Shown one piece after another: positions 9,162-19,829 of a stretch of DNA of 64,000 bases. This DNA is from Fluctibacter halophilus (GTDB lineage Bacteria > Pseudomonadota > Gammaproteobacteria > Enterobacterales > Alteromonadaceae), in contig NZ_JAJEWP010000001.1 in NCBI RefSeq assembly GCF_020687825.1, positions 1,768,998 through 1,832,997 on the forward strand, given 5' to 3'. The first letter of the stretch is position 1. Every line of letters begins with the position of its first letter. The notes under the pieces are model-generated. The model did not search any database. It was not told the DNA's origin and saw nothing but the letters and a program-made list of their open reading frames with translations. The position numbers and the translations under genes are program-made.

Positions 9162-10379
9162 ATGAGCAAACATGACATCGTATTGTATGGAGCGACCAGT
9201 TTCGTCGGGCAAATCACTGCCGATTACCTGGTGCAGCAATTAAGCACCCAGCCAGAGCTGCGCCTTGCATTCGCCGGGCGCAACATGGACAAGCTGGAAA
9301 GCTTAAAGAAACAACTGGGTGAAAAGGCCAATCCGGTAACACTGCTGCACGCCGATGCCACTGACAATGACAGTATTCACAGCATGTGCAACGCCACTCA
9401 TGTGGTTATCTCCACAGTCGGGCCCTATGCCCTGTACGGAGAACCGGTGGTGAAAGCCTGTGCCAGCCTGGGCACAGATTATTGTGACCTGACCGGTGAA
9501 CCCCAGTGGATCCACCGCATGCTGGCGCGCTACGAGAGTGTCGCCAAGTTGTCCGGGGCACGGATTGTCCACAGCTGCGGGTTTGACTCCATCCCGTCGG
9601 ATCTGGGGGTTTATTTTCTGCAACAACAGGCACAACAGGAGCACCAGCAACCGTGTAGCACCATTGCCATGCGGGTCAGGCGCCTCAAAGGTGGCGCGTC
9701 CGGCGGGACCGTCGCCAGTATGTTGCAGTTGATCGAAGAAGTCAGTCGTTCGCCGGCACTGCGCAAGGTGATCGCGAACCCTTACGCCCTGTGTCCCGAC
9801 GGACATGGCTTCACGGTCAGGCAAGATAATCTGCATTCGGCCAAATACGACCGCCGCTTCAAGTCGTGGATGGCGCCCTTTGTCATGGCCGCCATCAATA
9901 CCCGCATCGTGCACCGCAGCAACGCATTGCTGCAAAACGCCTATACCGATCACTTTCGCTACGACGAAGCCATGCTGACCGGTCACGACATGTCCGGCCG
10001 TATGCGTGCATATTCAATGACGGCCGTACTGGGAGGGATCATGCTGGCCGGTCGCTTCAAACTCAGCCGCGATATGCTGGCCAACTGGATTCTGCCCAAA
10101 CCCGGCGAGGGCCCGTCGCCCCGGGAACAGGAAAATGGCTACTATGATCTGCGTTTTATTGGCCAGACCGATGACAATCACACCGTGTCGGTAAAGGTAT
10201 ATGGCGATCGGGATCCGGGCTATGGCTCAACCGCCAAAATGCTCGGACAGGCTGCACTGTGCCTGCGTTTTGATATCGCTGACAAGGAAGGCGGTTTCTG
10301 GACCCCGGCCAGCGCCTTTGGCCAGGATCTGATCACTCGTCTGGAGCAACATGCCGGCCTGCAGTTTACGGTGGAATAA
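9162..10379 (+). CDS. Saccharopine dehydrogenase-like (trans-acting enoyl reductase type) protein
   Basis: A 405-residue protein with an N-terminal Rossmann fold (DIVLYGATSFVGQITADYL) and the SACCHRP_dehydrog_NADP layout, including AFAGRNMDKLESL and VVISTVGPYALYGEPVVKACA. Homologues are annotated as trans-acting enoyl reductases or saccharopine dehydrogenase-like oxidoreductases that reduce lipid-linked substrates; the actual substrate here is unknown. The ATG at 9162 follows AAGGAG directly, which rules out the start 21 bases upstream. It appears monocistronic. Confidence 0.85.
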   Translation: MSKHDIVLYGATSFVGQITADYLVQQLSTQPELRLAFAGRNMDKLESLKKQLGEKANPVTLLHADATDNDSIHSMCNATHVVISTVGPYALYGEPVVKACASLGTDYCDLTGEPQWIHRMLARYESVAKLSGARIVHSCGFDSIPSDLGVYFLQQQAQQEHQQPCSTIAMRVRRLKGGASGGTVASMLQLIEEVSRSPALRKVIANPYALCPDGHGFTVRQDNLHSAKYDRRFKSWMAPFVMAAINTRIVHRSNALLQNAYTDHFRYDEAMLTGHDMSGRMRAYSMTAVLGGIMLAGRFKLSRDMLANWILPKPGEGPSPREQENGYYDLRFIGQTDDNHTVSVKVYGDRDPGYGSTAKMLGQAALCLRFDIADKEGGFWTPASAFGQDLITRLEQHAGLQFTVE

Positions 10380-10499
10380 ACGGTCGGGGCTCGCAACCGG
10401 GTCGCAACTGTACTAAGGTTAATTAATCTACCGACGTGCGCGGTTTGACCGCCAGGGAACAAGGAATTGAGGCCCGGTTAAGGGCAGCAAGGTGACAGC

Positions 10500-11357
10500 A
10501 TGATTAGGACGATGATCATTCTGGGCTGCCTGTGGTGTGCGGGCAGTCAAGCCAACGCTGACAGTACACTGGTCTGGGGGATCAACAACGCGCCCCCGTT
10601 TCATATCATGAGCGAACCTTTCAAGCATGCCGGGCTGTGCGATGTGCTGGTCGATGAGCTGATCGACAGGCTGCCCGATCTCAAGCATCAACGTTATTTC
10701 GCTCCCCACAGCCGCATCCGTCAGCAAGTCATCGCGGGCGAAAACCTGTGTTTCCCATGCATGATAAAGCGTCCGCCCAGTGAACACTGGTATTTCTCCG
10801 ATGTAACAGCGTTGTACCCACCGCACCAGTTGATTGCGCGCACGAGTGCCCTTGAGCGTTGGCAAGGTGAAGAGGTGCAGGTTTCGTTACGCAGTTTATT
10901 GAATCGCAAGGAGCTGGTGTTCGGGATTTCCGCGTCGCGTAAATTCCCGCCAACGATTCAGCGGTTGATTGACAATGCCCCCTTCCCCTCAACGCAGGTA
11001 CAACTGACCGGCACCGAAGGCACGGTGCGGTTGCTTAACCAAATCAACCTGGATCGCATTCAGTACACCATCGACTATCCGGCGATTTTTCGCTACTACA
11101 CCTTATCTCAGGGACTTACCGATCTGTCCCTGTCCCCCATCGCAGAAAACCATGATGAGTGGGTCTACGGTGCCATTGGCTGCACCAACAATGCCTGGGG
11201 ACGGCATGTGATAGGTGCAATCAACCGCGCAATACCTGCGGTTTTGGAAGATAAAACCTATCTGGAGAATCAGAGTTTTTGGCAGGGAGTCCCGCAACAG
11301 GAACTGGTTGAACGACTCCGAAAAACCGACCCCAAGGCGACCATGTCACCGCCTTGA
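10500..11357 (+). CDS. Periplasmic solute-binding-like protein (TIGR02285-type)
   Basis: A 285-residue exported protein with a signal peptide at about residues 1-20 (cut after SQANA). The body resembles amino-acid-type periplasmic binding domains (LVWGINNAPPFHI; later WVYGAIGCTNNAWG). No ABC transporter genes are adjacent, so it may be a stand-alone binding or sensing protein. Homologues are uncharacterised. Cysteines at LCDVL, NLCFPCM and GCTNN could form disulfides in the periplasm. Confidence 0.7.
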   Translation: MIRTMIILGCLWCAGSQANADSTLVWGINNAPPFHIMSEPFKHAGLCDVLVDELIDRLPDLKHQRYFAPHSRIRQQVIAGENLCFPCMIKRPPSEHWYFSDVTALYPPHQLIARTSALERWQGEEVQVSLRSLLNRKELVFGISASRKFPPTIQRLIDNAPFPSTQVQLTGTEGTVRLLNQINLDRIQYTIDYPAIFRYYTLSQGLTDLSLSPIAENHDEWVYGAIGCTNNAWGRHVIGAINRAIPAVLEDKTYLENQSFWQGVPQQELVERLRKTDPKATMSPP

Positions 11358-11384
11358 AATGGCCTTAGGGCGTTGATGAAATAA

Positions 11385-11678
11385 CTAGATATAGATGTCC
11401 AGGTGTTTGCGGCCGAACTCGTCCACAGTAATGTCGCCGTTGTCGCCATCCTTGTCCTGCTCGGCCTTATTGTCATCATCCTTGTCTTGCCCCTCCTGTT
11501 TGCCTTGCTGCTTGGCGTTTTGTTTGGGGTGGCGCTCATCAATAACATCCGCGCGCTCTTCATCGTTGAGCTCACGCAACTTAGCTTCTTTGCTGACCTG
11601 CTCAACTTTCTGCTCTTCCGCAGTCACCGGCACTTTGCCTTCACGGGGAAGTATGGGAAATATCAAATCATTCGACAT
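11385..11678 (-). CDS. Small hydrophilic hypothetical protein
   Basis: A 97-residue, highly charged protein with no hydrophobic segment. The centre is a low-complexity Gln/Lys/Asp/Glu stretch (about 50-80). The N-terminus (MSNDLIFPILPREGKVP) and C-terminus (VDEFGRKHLDIYI) look like ordered, conserved ends. No function is recognised. It converges on the solute-binding-like gene. The coding call rests on composition and an uninterrupted frame; the ribosome site is weak. Confidence 0.6.
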   Translation of the reverse strand: MSNDLIFPILPREGKVPVTAEEQKVEQVSKEAKLRELNDEERADVIDERHPKQNAKQQGKQEGQDKDDDNKAEQDKDGDNGDITVDEFGRKHLDIYI

Positions 11679-11904
11679 GGGCGCTCAATAAAATCAATAA
11701 CCTACACATATATCGTACACTTTTTGACCATCTTTAGCGCGCATTTGTTCCGATAAAAACTATTAACAGGTTGGGTTATAACCTTTGGTTTTAAGTAATG
11801 CCGTCGCAATGTGATGATTTTTGCGCCACCACTATTGCATTGACCAGCGTCATTCGCTACTGTTTAAAACAACAAATTGATAGCCAATGGCTGAAAACAA
11901 ACCC

Positions 11905-11955
11905 ATGCAAACCATTTTCCTGACACAAAATCATCACCATCATCATATAGCATAA
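11905..11955 (+). CDS. hisL: his operon leader peptide
   Basis: A 16-codon ORF (MQTIFLTQNHHHHHIA) with five consecutive His codons, located 124 bases before hisG. It is followed by two competing hairpins and a T-run. This is the classic ribosome-mediated attenuation leader: when charged His-tRNA is scarce, ribosomes stall on the His codons and the antiterminator forms. Confidence 0.9.
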   Translation: MQTIFLTQNHHHHHIA

Positions 11956-11969
11956 CCTTTCAGGTTGGT

Positions 11970-12048
11970 GCTGGAAGGTTATTGGGTTCCTTCCAGCGGC
12001 TTAAGCAGAATCGCATGACCCCCGGAAGGATCCTTCCGGGGGTTTTTT
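11970..12048 (+). promoter_or_regulatory. his attenuator (antiterminator and terminator hairpins)
   Basis: GCTGGAAGG (11970-11978) pairs with CCTTCCAGC (11989-11997). Further on, a perfect 24-base palindrome at 12019-12042 (CCCCCGGAAGGA and its complement) precedes six T. The CCTTCC arm of the first hairpin is also complementary to GGAAGG in the terminator's left arm, so the two structures are mutually exclusive. This supports transcription attenuation of the his operon. Confidence 0.88.
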
Positions 12049-12078
12049 GTTTGGGTTACACAACTGCGAGAGGACAAC

Positions 12079-12978
12079 ATGACTGACAGTAAACGACTAC
12101 GTATCGCCATCCAGAAATCGGGGCGACTGAGCGATGACAGCATCGCGCTGCTAAAAGCCATCGGCATCAAACTGCAAATCCGCGACCGTTTACTGATCGC
12201 CCATTCCACCAATCAGCCCATCGATCTGCTGCGCGTCAGAGATGACGACATTCCGGGACTGGTGATGGATGGCATTGTTGATCTGGGCTTCATCGGCGAA
12301 AACGAGTTGGAAGAGAAAATGCTGGAGCGTCAGGCGGCCGGCAAAGCCAATGCCTTCAACGTATTGCGCAGGCTGGATTACGGCGGTTGCCGACTGTCCA
12401 TTGCGGTGCCAAGCGAATTCAATTACCGCTCGCCAAAAGACCTCAACGGATTGAAAGTCGCAACCACGTATCCCTATTTGCTGGAACGCTATTTCAAGCA
12501 ATCTGACATTGATGCCAAGGCGGTCATGTTAACCGGCTCGGTGGAAGTGGCACCCCGTGCCGGTGTCGCCGATGCGATCTGTGACCTGGTGTCCACCGGT
12601 GCCACGCTGGAAGCCAACGGTCTTAAGGAGGAGGAAGTGATATTTCGCTCCAAGGCGGTACTGATCCAGCGCGCCGATCCCCTCGAGGATGATAAGCAGG
12701 CATTGGTCAACCGTTTGTTGCCGCGCATTGATGGCGTGATGCAGGCCAAAGAGAGCAAGTACATCATGTTGCACGCGCCCAAAGCCTACCTCGAACAGGT
12801 CAAAAAGCTGCTGCCCGGTGCAGAAAACCCCACCGTACTGCCGCTGGCCAGTTGTGAGAATACCGTCGCCATTCACGTCGTCAGCGCGGAAAACCTGTTC
12901 TGGGAAACGATGGAAAAGCTTAAAGCCCTGGGTTGTAGTTCAATCCTGGTCATGCCAATCGAAAAAATGATGGGATAA
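12079..12978 (+). CDS. hisG: ATP phosphoribosyltransferase (long form)
   Basis: A 299-residue enzyme for the first step of histidine synthesis, joining ATP and PRPP to give phosphoribosyl-ATP. The length and the C-terminal third (from about residue 225, [18 protein letters not shown]) show the long HisG with its own histidine-binding regulatory domain, so no HisZ is needed. The family motif [15 protein letters not shown] is at the N-terminus, and the phosphate-binding region is in [17 protein letters not shown]. It is the first structural gene after the attenuator, with GAGAGGA upstream of the ATG. Confidence 0.97.
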   Translation: MTDSKRLRIAIQKSGRLSDDSIALLKAIGIKLQIRDRLLIAHSTNQPIDLLRVRDDDIPGLVMDGIVDLGFIGENELEEKMLERQAAGKANAFNVLRRLDYGGCRLSIAVPSEFNYRSPKDLNGLKVATTYPYLLERYFKQSDIDAKAVMLTGSVEVAPRAGVADAICDLVSTGATLEANGLKEEEVIFRSKAVLIQRADPLEDDKQALVNRLLPRIDGVMQAKESKYIMLHAPKAYLEQVKKLLPGAENPTVLPLASCENTVAIHVVSAENLFWETMEKLKALGCSSILVMPIEKMMG

Positions 12979-12982
12979 CACA

Positions 12983-14281
12983 ATGATTACCTGGTCAGCA
13001 CTGCCCGCAATCGAACAACAGGACGCCCTTGCGCGTCCTGCCATGGCCGACAATCAACGCATCCGCGACGCCGTCAGCGACGTGATCAGTCTCGTGCAGG
13101 ACGAAGGTGACAGCGCCTTGTTCGCCCTCACCGACCGGTTTGACGACGTTGAACTGCAAACCCTCGCACTGAGCCAAGAGCGTTGGCAAGCCCTCGCCGC
13201 GCAGACACCCGAAGCCACTCAGCAGGCGATTACCCAAGCATTTAACAACATCAAGGCCTTTCATGAAGCGCAGCGACCGGCCAATATCCGCCTCGAGACG
13301 CAGCCCGGCGTTGTGTGCGAACAACGTTATGACCCGCTCAGTGCCGTTGGACTGTACGTGCCAAGCGGCAGTGCACCATTGCCCTCCACGGTACTGATGC
13401 TGGGCATACCGGCCTTAGTGGCAGGCTGCCCGCGACGGGTATTGTGCACACCGCCGGATAAAAACGGCGACATTGCTCCGGCCATTTGCTTCGCCGCCTC
13501 ATTGTGCGGTATCACCGAAATTTACCGCCTCGGTGGCGCTCAGGCGATTGCCGCGATGGGGATTGGCTCACAAAGTGTGGTCAAAGTGGACAAAATTTTT
13601 GGTCCCGGCAATGCCTACGTCACCGAAGCCAAGCAGCAAATCAGCCAGATCCCCGGTGGCGCTGCCATTGATATGCCTGCCGGTCCGTCGGAAGTGCTGG
13701 TACTGGCAGATCACACGGCAAACCCGGTCTTTGTGGCCGCCGATTTGTTGTCCCAGGCTGAACACGGCGCCGACTCACAGGCGATTCTGGTCTCCACCAG
13801 CGAAACCCTGGTGCAACAAACCGAGCAGGAAGTGGCCCGCCAACTGGATTCATTGACACGTCAGGACATTACCCGCCAGGCAATGGCCAATGCCCGCTAC
13901 ATCTGGGTACGTGATATCGACGAAGCCATCGAGGTCAGCAATCGCTACGCCCCGGAACATCTGATTGTGCAAACCGAACAGCCGCGGGCGTTGGTACCCA
14001 AACTGCAAAATGCCGGTTCCATTTTTCTGGGCCAATGGTCGCCAGAATCCGCCGGCGACTACGCCAGCGGCACTAACCATGTACTGCCGACCTACGGCTA
14101 CGCACGCAACTATTCCAGCCTCGGACTGGTCGACTTTATGCGCCGTTACACCCTGCAGGAGCTCTCTGCCGACGGTATCCGCGGACTCGGTCCTACCCTG
14201 ATGACCCTGGCCGACGCTGAAGGACTGGATGCCCACAAGCAAGCCGTGGCAGTGCGATTGGAGGCTTTGAACAATGACTGA
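12983..14281 (+). CDS. hisD: Histidinol dehydrogenase
   Basis: A 432-residue Zn- and NAD-dependent enzyme that oxidises L-histidinol to L-histidine in the last two steps of the pathway. Visible family motifs include YVPSGSAPLPST, the NAD-binding stretch GAQAIAAMGIGS, KIFGPGNAYVTEAK, LLSQAEHGADSQ with zinc-site residues, and YAPEHLIVQTEQ with the catalytic Glu-His. It starts four bases after the hisG stop and overlaps the hisC start by eight bases. Confidence 0.97.
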   Translation: MITWSALPAIEQQDALARPAMADNQRIRDAVSDVISLVQDEGDSALFALTDRFDDVELQTLALSQERWQALAAQTPEATQQAITQAFNNIKAFHEAQRPANIRLETQPGVVCEQRYDPLSAVGLYVPSGSAPLPSTVLMLGIPALVAGCPRRVLCTPPDKNGDIAPAICFAASLCGITEIYRLGGAQAIAAMGIGSQSVVKVDKIFGPGNAYVTEAKQQISQIPGGAAIDMPAGPSEVLVLADHTANPVFVAADLLSQAEHGADSQAILVSTSETLVQQTEQEVARQLDSLTRQDITRQAMANARYIWVRDIDEAIEVSNRYAPEHLIVQTEQPRALVPKLQNAGSIFLGQWSPESAGDYASGTNHVLPTYGYARNYSSLGLVDFMRRYTLQELSADGIRGLGPTLMTLADAEGLDAHKQAVAVRLEALNND

Positions 14282-15359
14282 CTCACTCCAGGCATTGGTG
14301 CCTGACTACGTCAACGCCCTTACCCCGTATGAATCTGCCCGACGTCTGTTCAGTGGCGGGCAGGACTGGTTGAATGCCAATGAATCACCGTTTGTGCATG
14401 ACTATTCGCTGGACTGTGAGCGCCTCAACCGCTACCCCGATTGTCAGCCGCCGCAATTACTTAAGGCTTATGCCGCCTACGCAGGGGTAGATGCTGATCA
14501 GGTGCTGGTCAGTCGTGGCGCCGATGAAGGCATTGAACTGCTGACCCGCGGGTTTTGCCAGCCAGGTGAAGACCGGGTACTGATCTGCCCGCCTACCTAC
14601 GGGATGTACGCCATCAGCGCACAAACCTTTAACGTCAGTGTCGAAACCGCGCCACTAAAGCCGGATTTCAGTCTCGATCTCGACGCAATGGCAGCCTTTG
14701 TCGGCAAGGTAAAACTGGTGTACGTGTGCTCACCGAACAACCCCACCGGCACCCGTGTCAGCCAGCAAACCCTCAGGGCAGTGCTCGAGTGTTTTGGTAC
14801 CACGGCCCTGGTGGTAGTGGATGAGGCTTACATCGAGTTTGATCGCCAAGGCAGTGCCAGCGCACTGATGAACGATTATCCGCAACTGGTGATCCTGCGC
14901 ACATTGTCCAAAGCCTTTGGACTGGCAGGCCTGCGTTGTGGCTTTACCCTGGCTCAGCCAGGCGTCATCCAGACCCTGCTCAAGGTCATTGCGCCCTACC
15001 CGATCAGCGATCCGGTGGCGCAGATCGCCCAACAAGCGCTGTCCGCTGACGGCCTGCAACGTATGCAGCAAGACGTCAGCACCCTACAGGCTGAACAGCA
15101 ACGGCTGAAAAACGCCTTGTCTGACATGCAAGGCATCACGCTGCTTGGTGGTGACAAGGGCAACTTTCTGTTGTTCCGGGTCGACAATGCCGCTTCGGTC
15201 ATGGATGCCTTGGTCAGCCAGGGCATGCTGATCCGCAATCAATCCAAACAGCCACAACTGAATAACTGCCTGCGTGTGTCAATTGGCACCGAGGCGCAGA
15301 ATAATCGCTTGCTGGACATGCTCAACAGCGTGCTGGCACCGCAACGTAAGGAAGTCTGA
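14274..15359 (+). CDS. hisC: Histidinol-phosphate aminotransferase
   Basis: A 361-residue PLP-dependent fold-type I aminotransferase converting imidazole acetol-phosphate and glutamate to histidinol-phosphate. The PLP lysine is in [15 protein letters not shown] (about 215), with the upstream motifs [11 protein letters not shown] and VVDEAYIEF and the C-terminal RVSIGT arginine. It overlaps hisD by eight bases, indicating translational coupling. Confidence 0.96.
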   Translation: MTDSLQALVPDYVNALTPYESARRLFSGGQDWLNANESPFVHDYSLDCERLNRYPDCQPPQLLKAYAAYAGVDADQVLVSRGADEGIELLTRGFCQPGEDRVLICPPTYGMYAISAQTFNVSVETAPLKPDFSLDLDAMAAFVGKVKLVYVCSPNNPTGTRVSQQTLRAVLECFGTTALVVVDEAYIEFDRQGSASALMNDYPQLVILRTLSKAFGLAGLRCGFTLAQPGVIQTLLKVIAPYPISDPVAQIAQQALSADGLQRMQQDVSTLQAEQQRLKNALSDMQGITLLGGDKGNFLLFRVDNAASVMDALVSQGMLIRNQSKQPQLNNCLRVSIGTEAQNNRLLDMLNSVLAPQRKEV

Positions 15360-15361
15360 GC

Positions 15362-16432
15362 ATGCAACAACAAGCCATTTTGTTTATCGATCGCGACGGT
15401 ACGCTGGTAGAAGAGCCGCCCATCGACAAGCAGTTGGATAGCCTTGAAAAGCTCAAGTTTGAACCCTCTGTGATCCCGGTGTTGCTGCGTTTGCAACAAG
15501 CCGGTTATCGACTGGTGATGGTCAGCAATCAGGACGGTCTGGGCACCGACAGTTTCCCGCAGGCCGACTTCGACCTGGCCCACGACGCCATGATGGCGGT
15601 ATTCAGCTCACAGGGCGTGGTGTTTGACGATGTACTGATTTGCCCACACTTTGCCGAGGATGACTGCAGTTGTCGCAAGCCCCGCCTGGGCCTGGTCAAA
15701 GACTACCTGCAACAAGGCCGTGTCGATTTCACCCGTTCGGCAGTGATTGGCGACCGCGAAACCGACATGCAACTGGCCGACAACATGGGCATCGCCGGAT
15801 ACCGCTACGACCCCAACAACCTGCCATGGCCGGCCATCGAGCAAGCCCTGCTGGCCAGCGAGCGGGTCGCCACGGTACAACGTAAAACCTCGGAAACCGA
15901 CATCACCATCAGCGTGGATCTTGACCGCAGCGGTGGAAGCAGCATCAACACCGGCATCGGCTTTTTTGACCACATGCTGGATCAGATTGCCACCCATGGC
16001 GGTTTCCACCTCGACGTCGCGGTGCAAGGGGATTTGCACATCGATGATCACCACAGTGTCGAAGACACCGCCCTGGCACTGGGGGAAGCATTGAAGAAAG
16101 CCCTGGGTGACAAGCGCGGCATCGGCCGCTTCGGTTTTGCCCTGCCCATGGACGAATGCCGTGCAGAATGCATCATGGACATCAGTAACCGTCCGTACCT
16201 GAAATTTGATGCACCGTTCAGCCGCGATCAGGTCGGCGGCATGGCAACAGAAATGGTGCCGCACTTTTTCTATTCGCTGGCCCAGTCGATGGGCCTGTCA
16301 TTGCACCTGACCACCACCGAGGGCAATGCCCACCACCAGGTGGAAAGCCTGTTTAAGGTATTTGGTCGCGCACTGCGTCAGGCCATTACCCGACAGGGTA
16401 GCGATTTGCCCAGCAGCAAGGGAGCGTTGTGA
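15362..16432 (+). CDS. hisB: Bifunctional histidinol-phosphatase / imidazoleglycerol-phosphate dehydratase
   Basis: A 356-residue fusion as in enterobacteria. Residues 1 to about 165 are a HAD phosphatase with the nucleophile motif [11 protein letters not shown] and a Cys-rich zinc loop ([14 protein letters not shown]). Residues about 170-356 are the dehydratase with the metal-binding motifs [29 protein letters not shown] and GNAHHQVES. It carries out steps six and eight of histidine synthesis. Confidence 0.97.
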   Translation: MQQQAILFIDRDGTLVEEPPIDKQLDSLEKLKFEPSVIPVLLRLQQAGYRLVMVSNQDGLGTDSFPQADFDLAHDAMMAVFSSQGVVFDDVLICPHFAEDDCSCRKPRLGLVKDYLQQGRVDFTRSAVIGDRETDMQLADNMGIAGYRYDPNNLPWPAIEQALLASERVATVQRKTSETDITISVDLDRSGGSSINTGIGFFDHMLDQIATHGGFHLDVAVQGDLHIDDHHSVEDTALALGEALKKALGDKRGIGRFGFALPMDECRAECIMDISNRPYLKFDAPFSRDQVGGMATEMVPHFFYSLAQSMGLSLHLTTTEGNAHHQVESLFKVFGRALRQAITRQGSDLPSSKGAL

Positions 16433-17040
16433 TGAAACAGGACATCGTCATCGTCAATACCGGCTGCGCCAACATCGCGTCAGTCCGCTACGCCTTTGAA
16501 CGGCTGGCAGTGGCGGTATCGGTCAGCGATGACCCGGCGCGCATCAACAGGGCCGACAAGGTGATTCTGCCCGGCGTGGGCAGTGCCCAGGCGGCCATGA
16601 CCAGCCTGCACCAGAAAGGCTTGGTTGAACCGCTGCAACAACTGACCCAACCGGTATTGGGGGTATGTCTGGGCATGCAGATGATGGTTGATGCGTCAGC
16701 TGAAAGCCGCGACGGTGACATCCCCTGCCTTGGCCTGATCCCCGGACGGGTTGAGCGCCTGCAGGCCGAGGGGTTGCGACTGCCGCACATGGGCTGGAAC
16801 ACCCTCAGTGATATCGCCGAACACCCGTTGCTGCACGGTATCGATGAACAGCAGTACTTTTATTTTGTGCACAGCTTTGGCGTTGCGGTCAGTGACACCA
16901 CCCTGGCGCGGGGCAACTACGGCCAACCGTTCGCCGCCGTCATCGCCAAAGGCAACTTTATGGGCGCCCAGTTTCACCCCGAACGCTCCGGTCGTGCCGG
17001 TGCCCGCTTACTGAAAAATTTCGTGGAGTTAGTCAACTGA
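16432..17040 (+). CDS. hisH: Imidazole glycerol phosphate synthase, glutaminase subunit
   Basis: A 202-residue class I glutamine amidotransferase that feeds ammonia to HisF. The nucleophile Cys is in [11 protein letters not shown] (about 80), and the His-Glu pair is in [10 protein letters not shown]. The ATG at 16432 shares bases with the hisB stop (TGATG), with AAGGGAG upstream; a GTG one codon earlier is an alternative start. Confidence 0.95.
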   Translation: MKQDIVIVNTGCANIASVRYAFERLAVAVSVSDDPARINRADKVILPGVGSAQAAMTSLHQKGLVEPLQQLTQPVLGVCLGMQMMVDASAESRDGDIPCLGLIPGRVERLQAEGLRLPHMGWNTLSDIAEHPLLHGIDEQQYFYFVHSFGVAVSDTTLARGNYGQPFAAVIAKGNFMGAQFHPERSGRAGARLLKNFVELVN

Positions 17041-17777
17041 TGATCATACCCGCAATCGATCTGATCGACGGTGACGTCGTACGCCTCTACCAGGGGGATT
17101 ACCAGCAAAAAACTGCCTACTCTGCCGATCCGTTGTCGGTGGTAGAACGGTATGCCGACGACGGTGCAAGCTGGTTACACATTGTGGACTTAACCGGCGC
17201 AAAAGACACCGACCGCCGCCAGCTTGCCCTGATCAAAGACATGGTCGATACCAAGCGCATGCATTTTCAGGCCGGCGGCGGCATTCGCAGCGAACGGGAC
17301 GTGGAACAGCTGCTGTCGACCGGTGTTTCCCGCGTTGTCATCGGCTCACTGGCGGTCAGCCGCCCGGCGTTGGTTGCCAGTTGGCTGCAACGTTATGGCA
17401 GCGACGCCATTGTGCTGGCACTGGACATCAATATCGCCCCTGATGGGCGTAAGTGCATCGCTACCCACGGCTGGCAGCAAGACTCCGGCGTTGAACTGGA
17501 ACCCCTTCTGGACAGCTACCTTGACGCCGGTGCACGCCATATTCTGTGCACCGACATCAGTCGCGATGGCACCTTGCAGGGTCCCAACACCGAACTCTAC
17601 CAGGCCATGGCGGCGCGTTTTCCAACGCTGGCATGGCAGGCCTCAGGGGGCATTGGCGGCCTTAACGACATTGAAGGCCTGAAACCCACCGGGGTGGCCG
17701 GTGTGATCCTCGGTCGTGCGCTGCTGGAAGGCAAATTTACCGTCAAGGAGGCCATCGCATGCTGGCAAAACGCATAA
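17040..17777 (+). CDS. hisA: ProFAR isomerase
   Basis: A 245-residue TIM-barrel isomerase converting ProFAR to PRFAR. The N-terminal [17 protein letters not shown] holds the general-base Asp, and the phosphate-binding loops are FQAGGGIRS and QASGGIGG. The ATG overlaps the hisH stop (TGATG), and the gene overlaps hisF by 19 bases. Confidence 0.97.
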   Translation: MIIPAIDLIDGDVVRLYQGDYQQKTAYSADPLSVVERYADDGASWLHIVDLTGAKDTDRRQLALIKDMVDTKRMHFQAGGGIRSERDVEQLLSTGVSRVVIGSLAVSRPALVASWLQRYGSDAIVLALDINIAPDGRKCIATHGWQQDSGVELEPLLDSYLDAGARHILCTDISRDGTLQGPNTELYQAMAARFPTLAWQASGGIGGLNDIEGLKPTGVAGVILGRALLEGKFTVKEAIACWQNA

Positions 17778-18550
17778 TTCCCTGCCTGGATGTCCGCGAC
17801 GGCAAAGTGGTTAAAGGGGTACAGTTCCGCAACCACGAAATTGTCGGTGACATCGTGCCTCTGGCACAGCGCTATGCCGAAGCCGGGGCCGACGAGCTGG
17901 TGTTTTATGACATCACAGCGTCCAGTGATGCCCGGGTAGTGGATAAAAGCTGGGTCAGTCGCATCGCCCAGGTGATTGATATCCCCTTCTGTGTGGCCGG
18001 CGGAATCAAAAGTATTGAGGATGCCGGACGCATTCTGGAAATGGGTGCCGACAAGATTTCGGTTAATTCACCGGCGCTGGCAAACCCTGACCTGATCCGC
18101 GCACTGCACGATACTTTCGGCCAGCAATGTGTCGTGGTGGGCATCGACAGTTTTTTTGACGCACAGACCGGTCAGTATCAGGTATACCAGTTTACCGGTG
18201 ATGAAAAGCGCACCCAGGCAACCCGCTGGCAAACCCAGGATTGGGTAGCAGAAGTCCAGCAACTGGGGGCCGGAGAAATCGTCCTCAACTGTATGAATCA
18301 GGACGGTGTTCGACAGGGGTATGACATCCCACAACTGAGCAGCATTCGGGCACGTTGCAACGTGCCGCTGATCGCCTCCGGCGGCGCGGGCAGTATGGCC
18401 CACTTTGCCGATGTGTTTACCCAGGCAGACGTCGACGGTGCACTGGCAGCGTCGGTGTTTCACAAAGGTGTCATTGACATTCCGGCACTGAAACAGTATC
18501 TACGCCAACAGGGTGTAGCAATGCGCAATGATGACAGGGAGTGCGTATGA
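17759..18550 (+). CDS. hisF: Imidazole glycerol phosphate synthase, cyclase subunit
   Basis: A 263-residue TIM barrel that joins PRFAR with ammonia from HisH to give imidazole glycerol phosphate and AICAR. The two catalytic aspartates lie in [14 protein letters not shown] and ILCMNQDGV-type positions ([13 protein letters not shown]). The phosphate-binding loops CVAGGIKS and IASGGAG are present. The start lies inside the end of hisA. Confidence 0.97.
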   Translation: MLAKRIIPCLDVRDGKVVKGVQFRNHEIVGDIVPLAQRYAEAGADELVFYDITASSDARVVDKSWVSRIAQVIDIPFCVAGGIKSIEDAGRILEMGADKISVNSPALANPDLIRALHDTFGQQCVVVGIDSFFDAQTGQYQVYQFTGDEKRTQATRWQTQDWVAEVQQLGAGEIVLNCMNQDGVRQGYDIPQLSSIRARCNVPLIASGGAGSMAHFADVFTQADVDGALAASVFHKGVIDIPALKQYLRQQGVAMRNDDRECV

Positions 18551-19167
18551 AGATTGATGAAACCAACCTGACAGAGCTGGCATGGGACAAAATGGACGGC
18601 CTGTTGCCTTGTATCGTACAACACGCGCGCAGTGGCGAAGTGCTGATGCAGGGCTACATGAACCAGGCTGCGGTACGCGCCAGCCTGACCTCCAACAAGG
18701 TGACCTTCTTCAGCCGCTCCAAACAGCGCCTGTGGGTCAAAGGAGAAACGTCCGGACACTTTCTGATGATGCAGAGCCTGTGTGTGGATTGTGACGGAGA
18801 TGCGTTGCTGGCACTCGCCCTTCCCCAGGGCCCGACCTGCCACACCGGCGCCAAAACCTGTTTCCTCGACGCCGATGCACCGGACATGGCGTTTATTGCC
18901 AACCTGGAACAGGTGATTGCCTCGCGTAAATACGCGGACCCGGATTCGAGCTACACCGCCAGTCTGTATGCCAAAGGGATCAAACGGATTGCCCAGAAAG
19001 TTGGCGAAGAAGGGGTCGAAACCGCGCTGGCGGCGACGGTGAGAGATCACGAAGAGCTCAAAAACGAATCCGCCGATCTGCTTTACCATTTGCTGGTGCT
19101 GCTGCAGGCCAGTGAAATCAACCTCACCGACGTGATACAGGTGCTGCGCAAACGCCACGCGGACTGA
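18547..19167 (+). CDS. hisI: Bifunctional PRA-CH cyclohydrolase / PRA-PH pyrophosphatase
   Basis: A 206-residue fusion (hisIE). The N-terminal half is the cyclohydrolase with [18 protein letters not shown] and the metal-binding [10 protein letters not shown]. The C-terminal half (from about 115) is the MazG-like pyrophosphatase with [13 protein letters not shown]. It performs steps two and three of the pathway. The ATG at 18547 overlaps the hisF stop as ATGA, with GGGAG upstream, and is preferred over the GTG two codons earlier. It ends the operon. Confidence 0.95.
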   Translation: MKIDETNLTELAWDKMDGLLPCIVQHARSGEVLMQGYMNQAAVRASLTSNKVTFFSRSKQRLWVKGETSGHFLMMQSLCVDCDGDALLALALPQGPTCHTGAKTCFLDADAPDMAFIANLEQVIASRKYADPDSSYTASLYAKGIKRIAQKVGEEGVETALAATVRDHEELKNESADLLYHLLVLLQASEINLTDVIQVLRKRHAD

Positions 19168-19177
19168 TCCTAAACCA

Positions 19178-19213
19178 CCAAACCGTTCTAATTAACTGAA
19201 CGGTTTGGTTGTT
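19178..19213 (+). terminator. his operon terminator
   Basis: CCAAACCGTTC (19178-19188) pairs with GAACGGTTTGG (19198-19208), followed by a T-rich stretch. It starts ten bases after the hisI stop codon. Confidence 0.88.
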
Positions 19214-19277
19214 TTTCGTGATTTTCATCCCCATTGACGCACGATAAACTCCGGCCATCGATTGGAGAAAGACCCTT

Positions 19278-19829
19278 ATGCTTCGTAATACCGACACCAG
19301 TTACGGCTGGCTGACCATTGTTGTGCACTGGCTGACCGCCGTTACCGTCATCGGGCTGTTTGCCGCAGGTGTATGGATGGTCGATCTCGACTATTACAGC
19401 AGCTGGTACAAAACCGCTCCCCACTGGCACAAAAGTGTCGGTTTGTTGTTGGCAGTGGTTACCCTTGCCCGTCTGGTATGGCGCTACAGCCATCCGCGCC
19501 CGGTGATGGATTTGCCCGCCCTGCATCGACGACTGGCCCGTGTAGGTCACATGGCCCTGTACCTTGGTCTGTTAGCCTTGTTTACCTCGGGTTTTCTGAT
19601 TTCCACCGCCGATGGCCGCGGGATCGATGTGTTTAACTGGTTCACCGTACCGGCATTGCCGGTTGCCTTTGAGCGCCAGGAAGACATTGCCGGCGTCGTT
19701 CACGAATGGGTCGCCTATGGCCTGATTGGCCTGGCTGTTGTACATGCACTGGCGGCCCTTCAGCACCACCTGTTACACAAAAACGATATTCTTATCCGCA
19801 TGTTAAAACCGTTAAAGGAAGAGCTATGA
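19278..19829 (+). CDS. Cytochrome b561
   Basis: A 183-residue inner-membrane protein with four transmembrane helices typical of the bacterial cytochrome b561 (CybB) family. Candidate haem-b ligands are His in TIVVHWLTAVT, HWHKSVG, VGHMALYLG and VHEWVAYGLIGLAVVHAL. It would pass electrons from the quinone pool. The stop overlaps the start of the yceI gene as ATGA; cytochrome b561 and YceI genes are often paired in proteobacteria. Confidence 0.9.
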   Translation: MLRNTDTSYGWLTIVVHWLTAVTVIGLFAAGVWMVDLDYYSSWYKTAPHWHKSVGLLLAVVTLARLVWRYSHPRPVMDLPALHRRLARVGHMALYLGLLALFTSGFLISTADGRGIDVFNWFTVPALPVAFERQEDIAGVVHEWVAYGLIGLAVVHALAALQHHLLHKNDILIRMLKPLKEEL

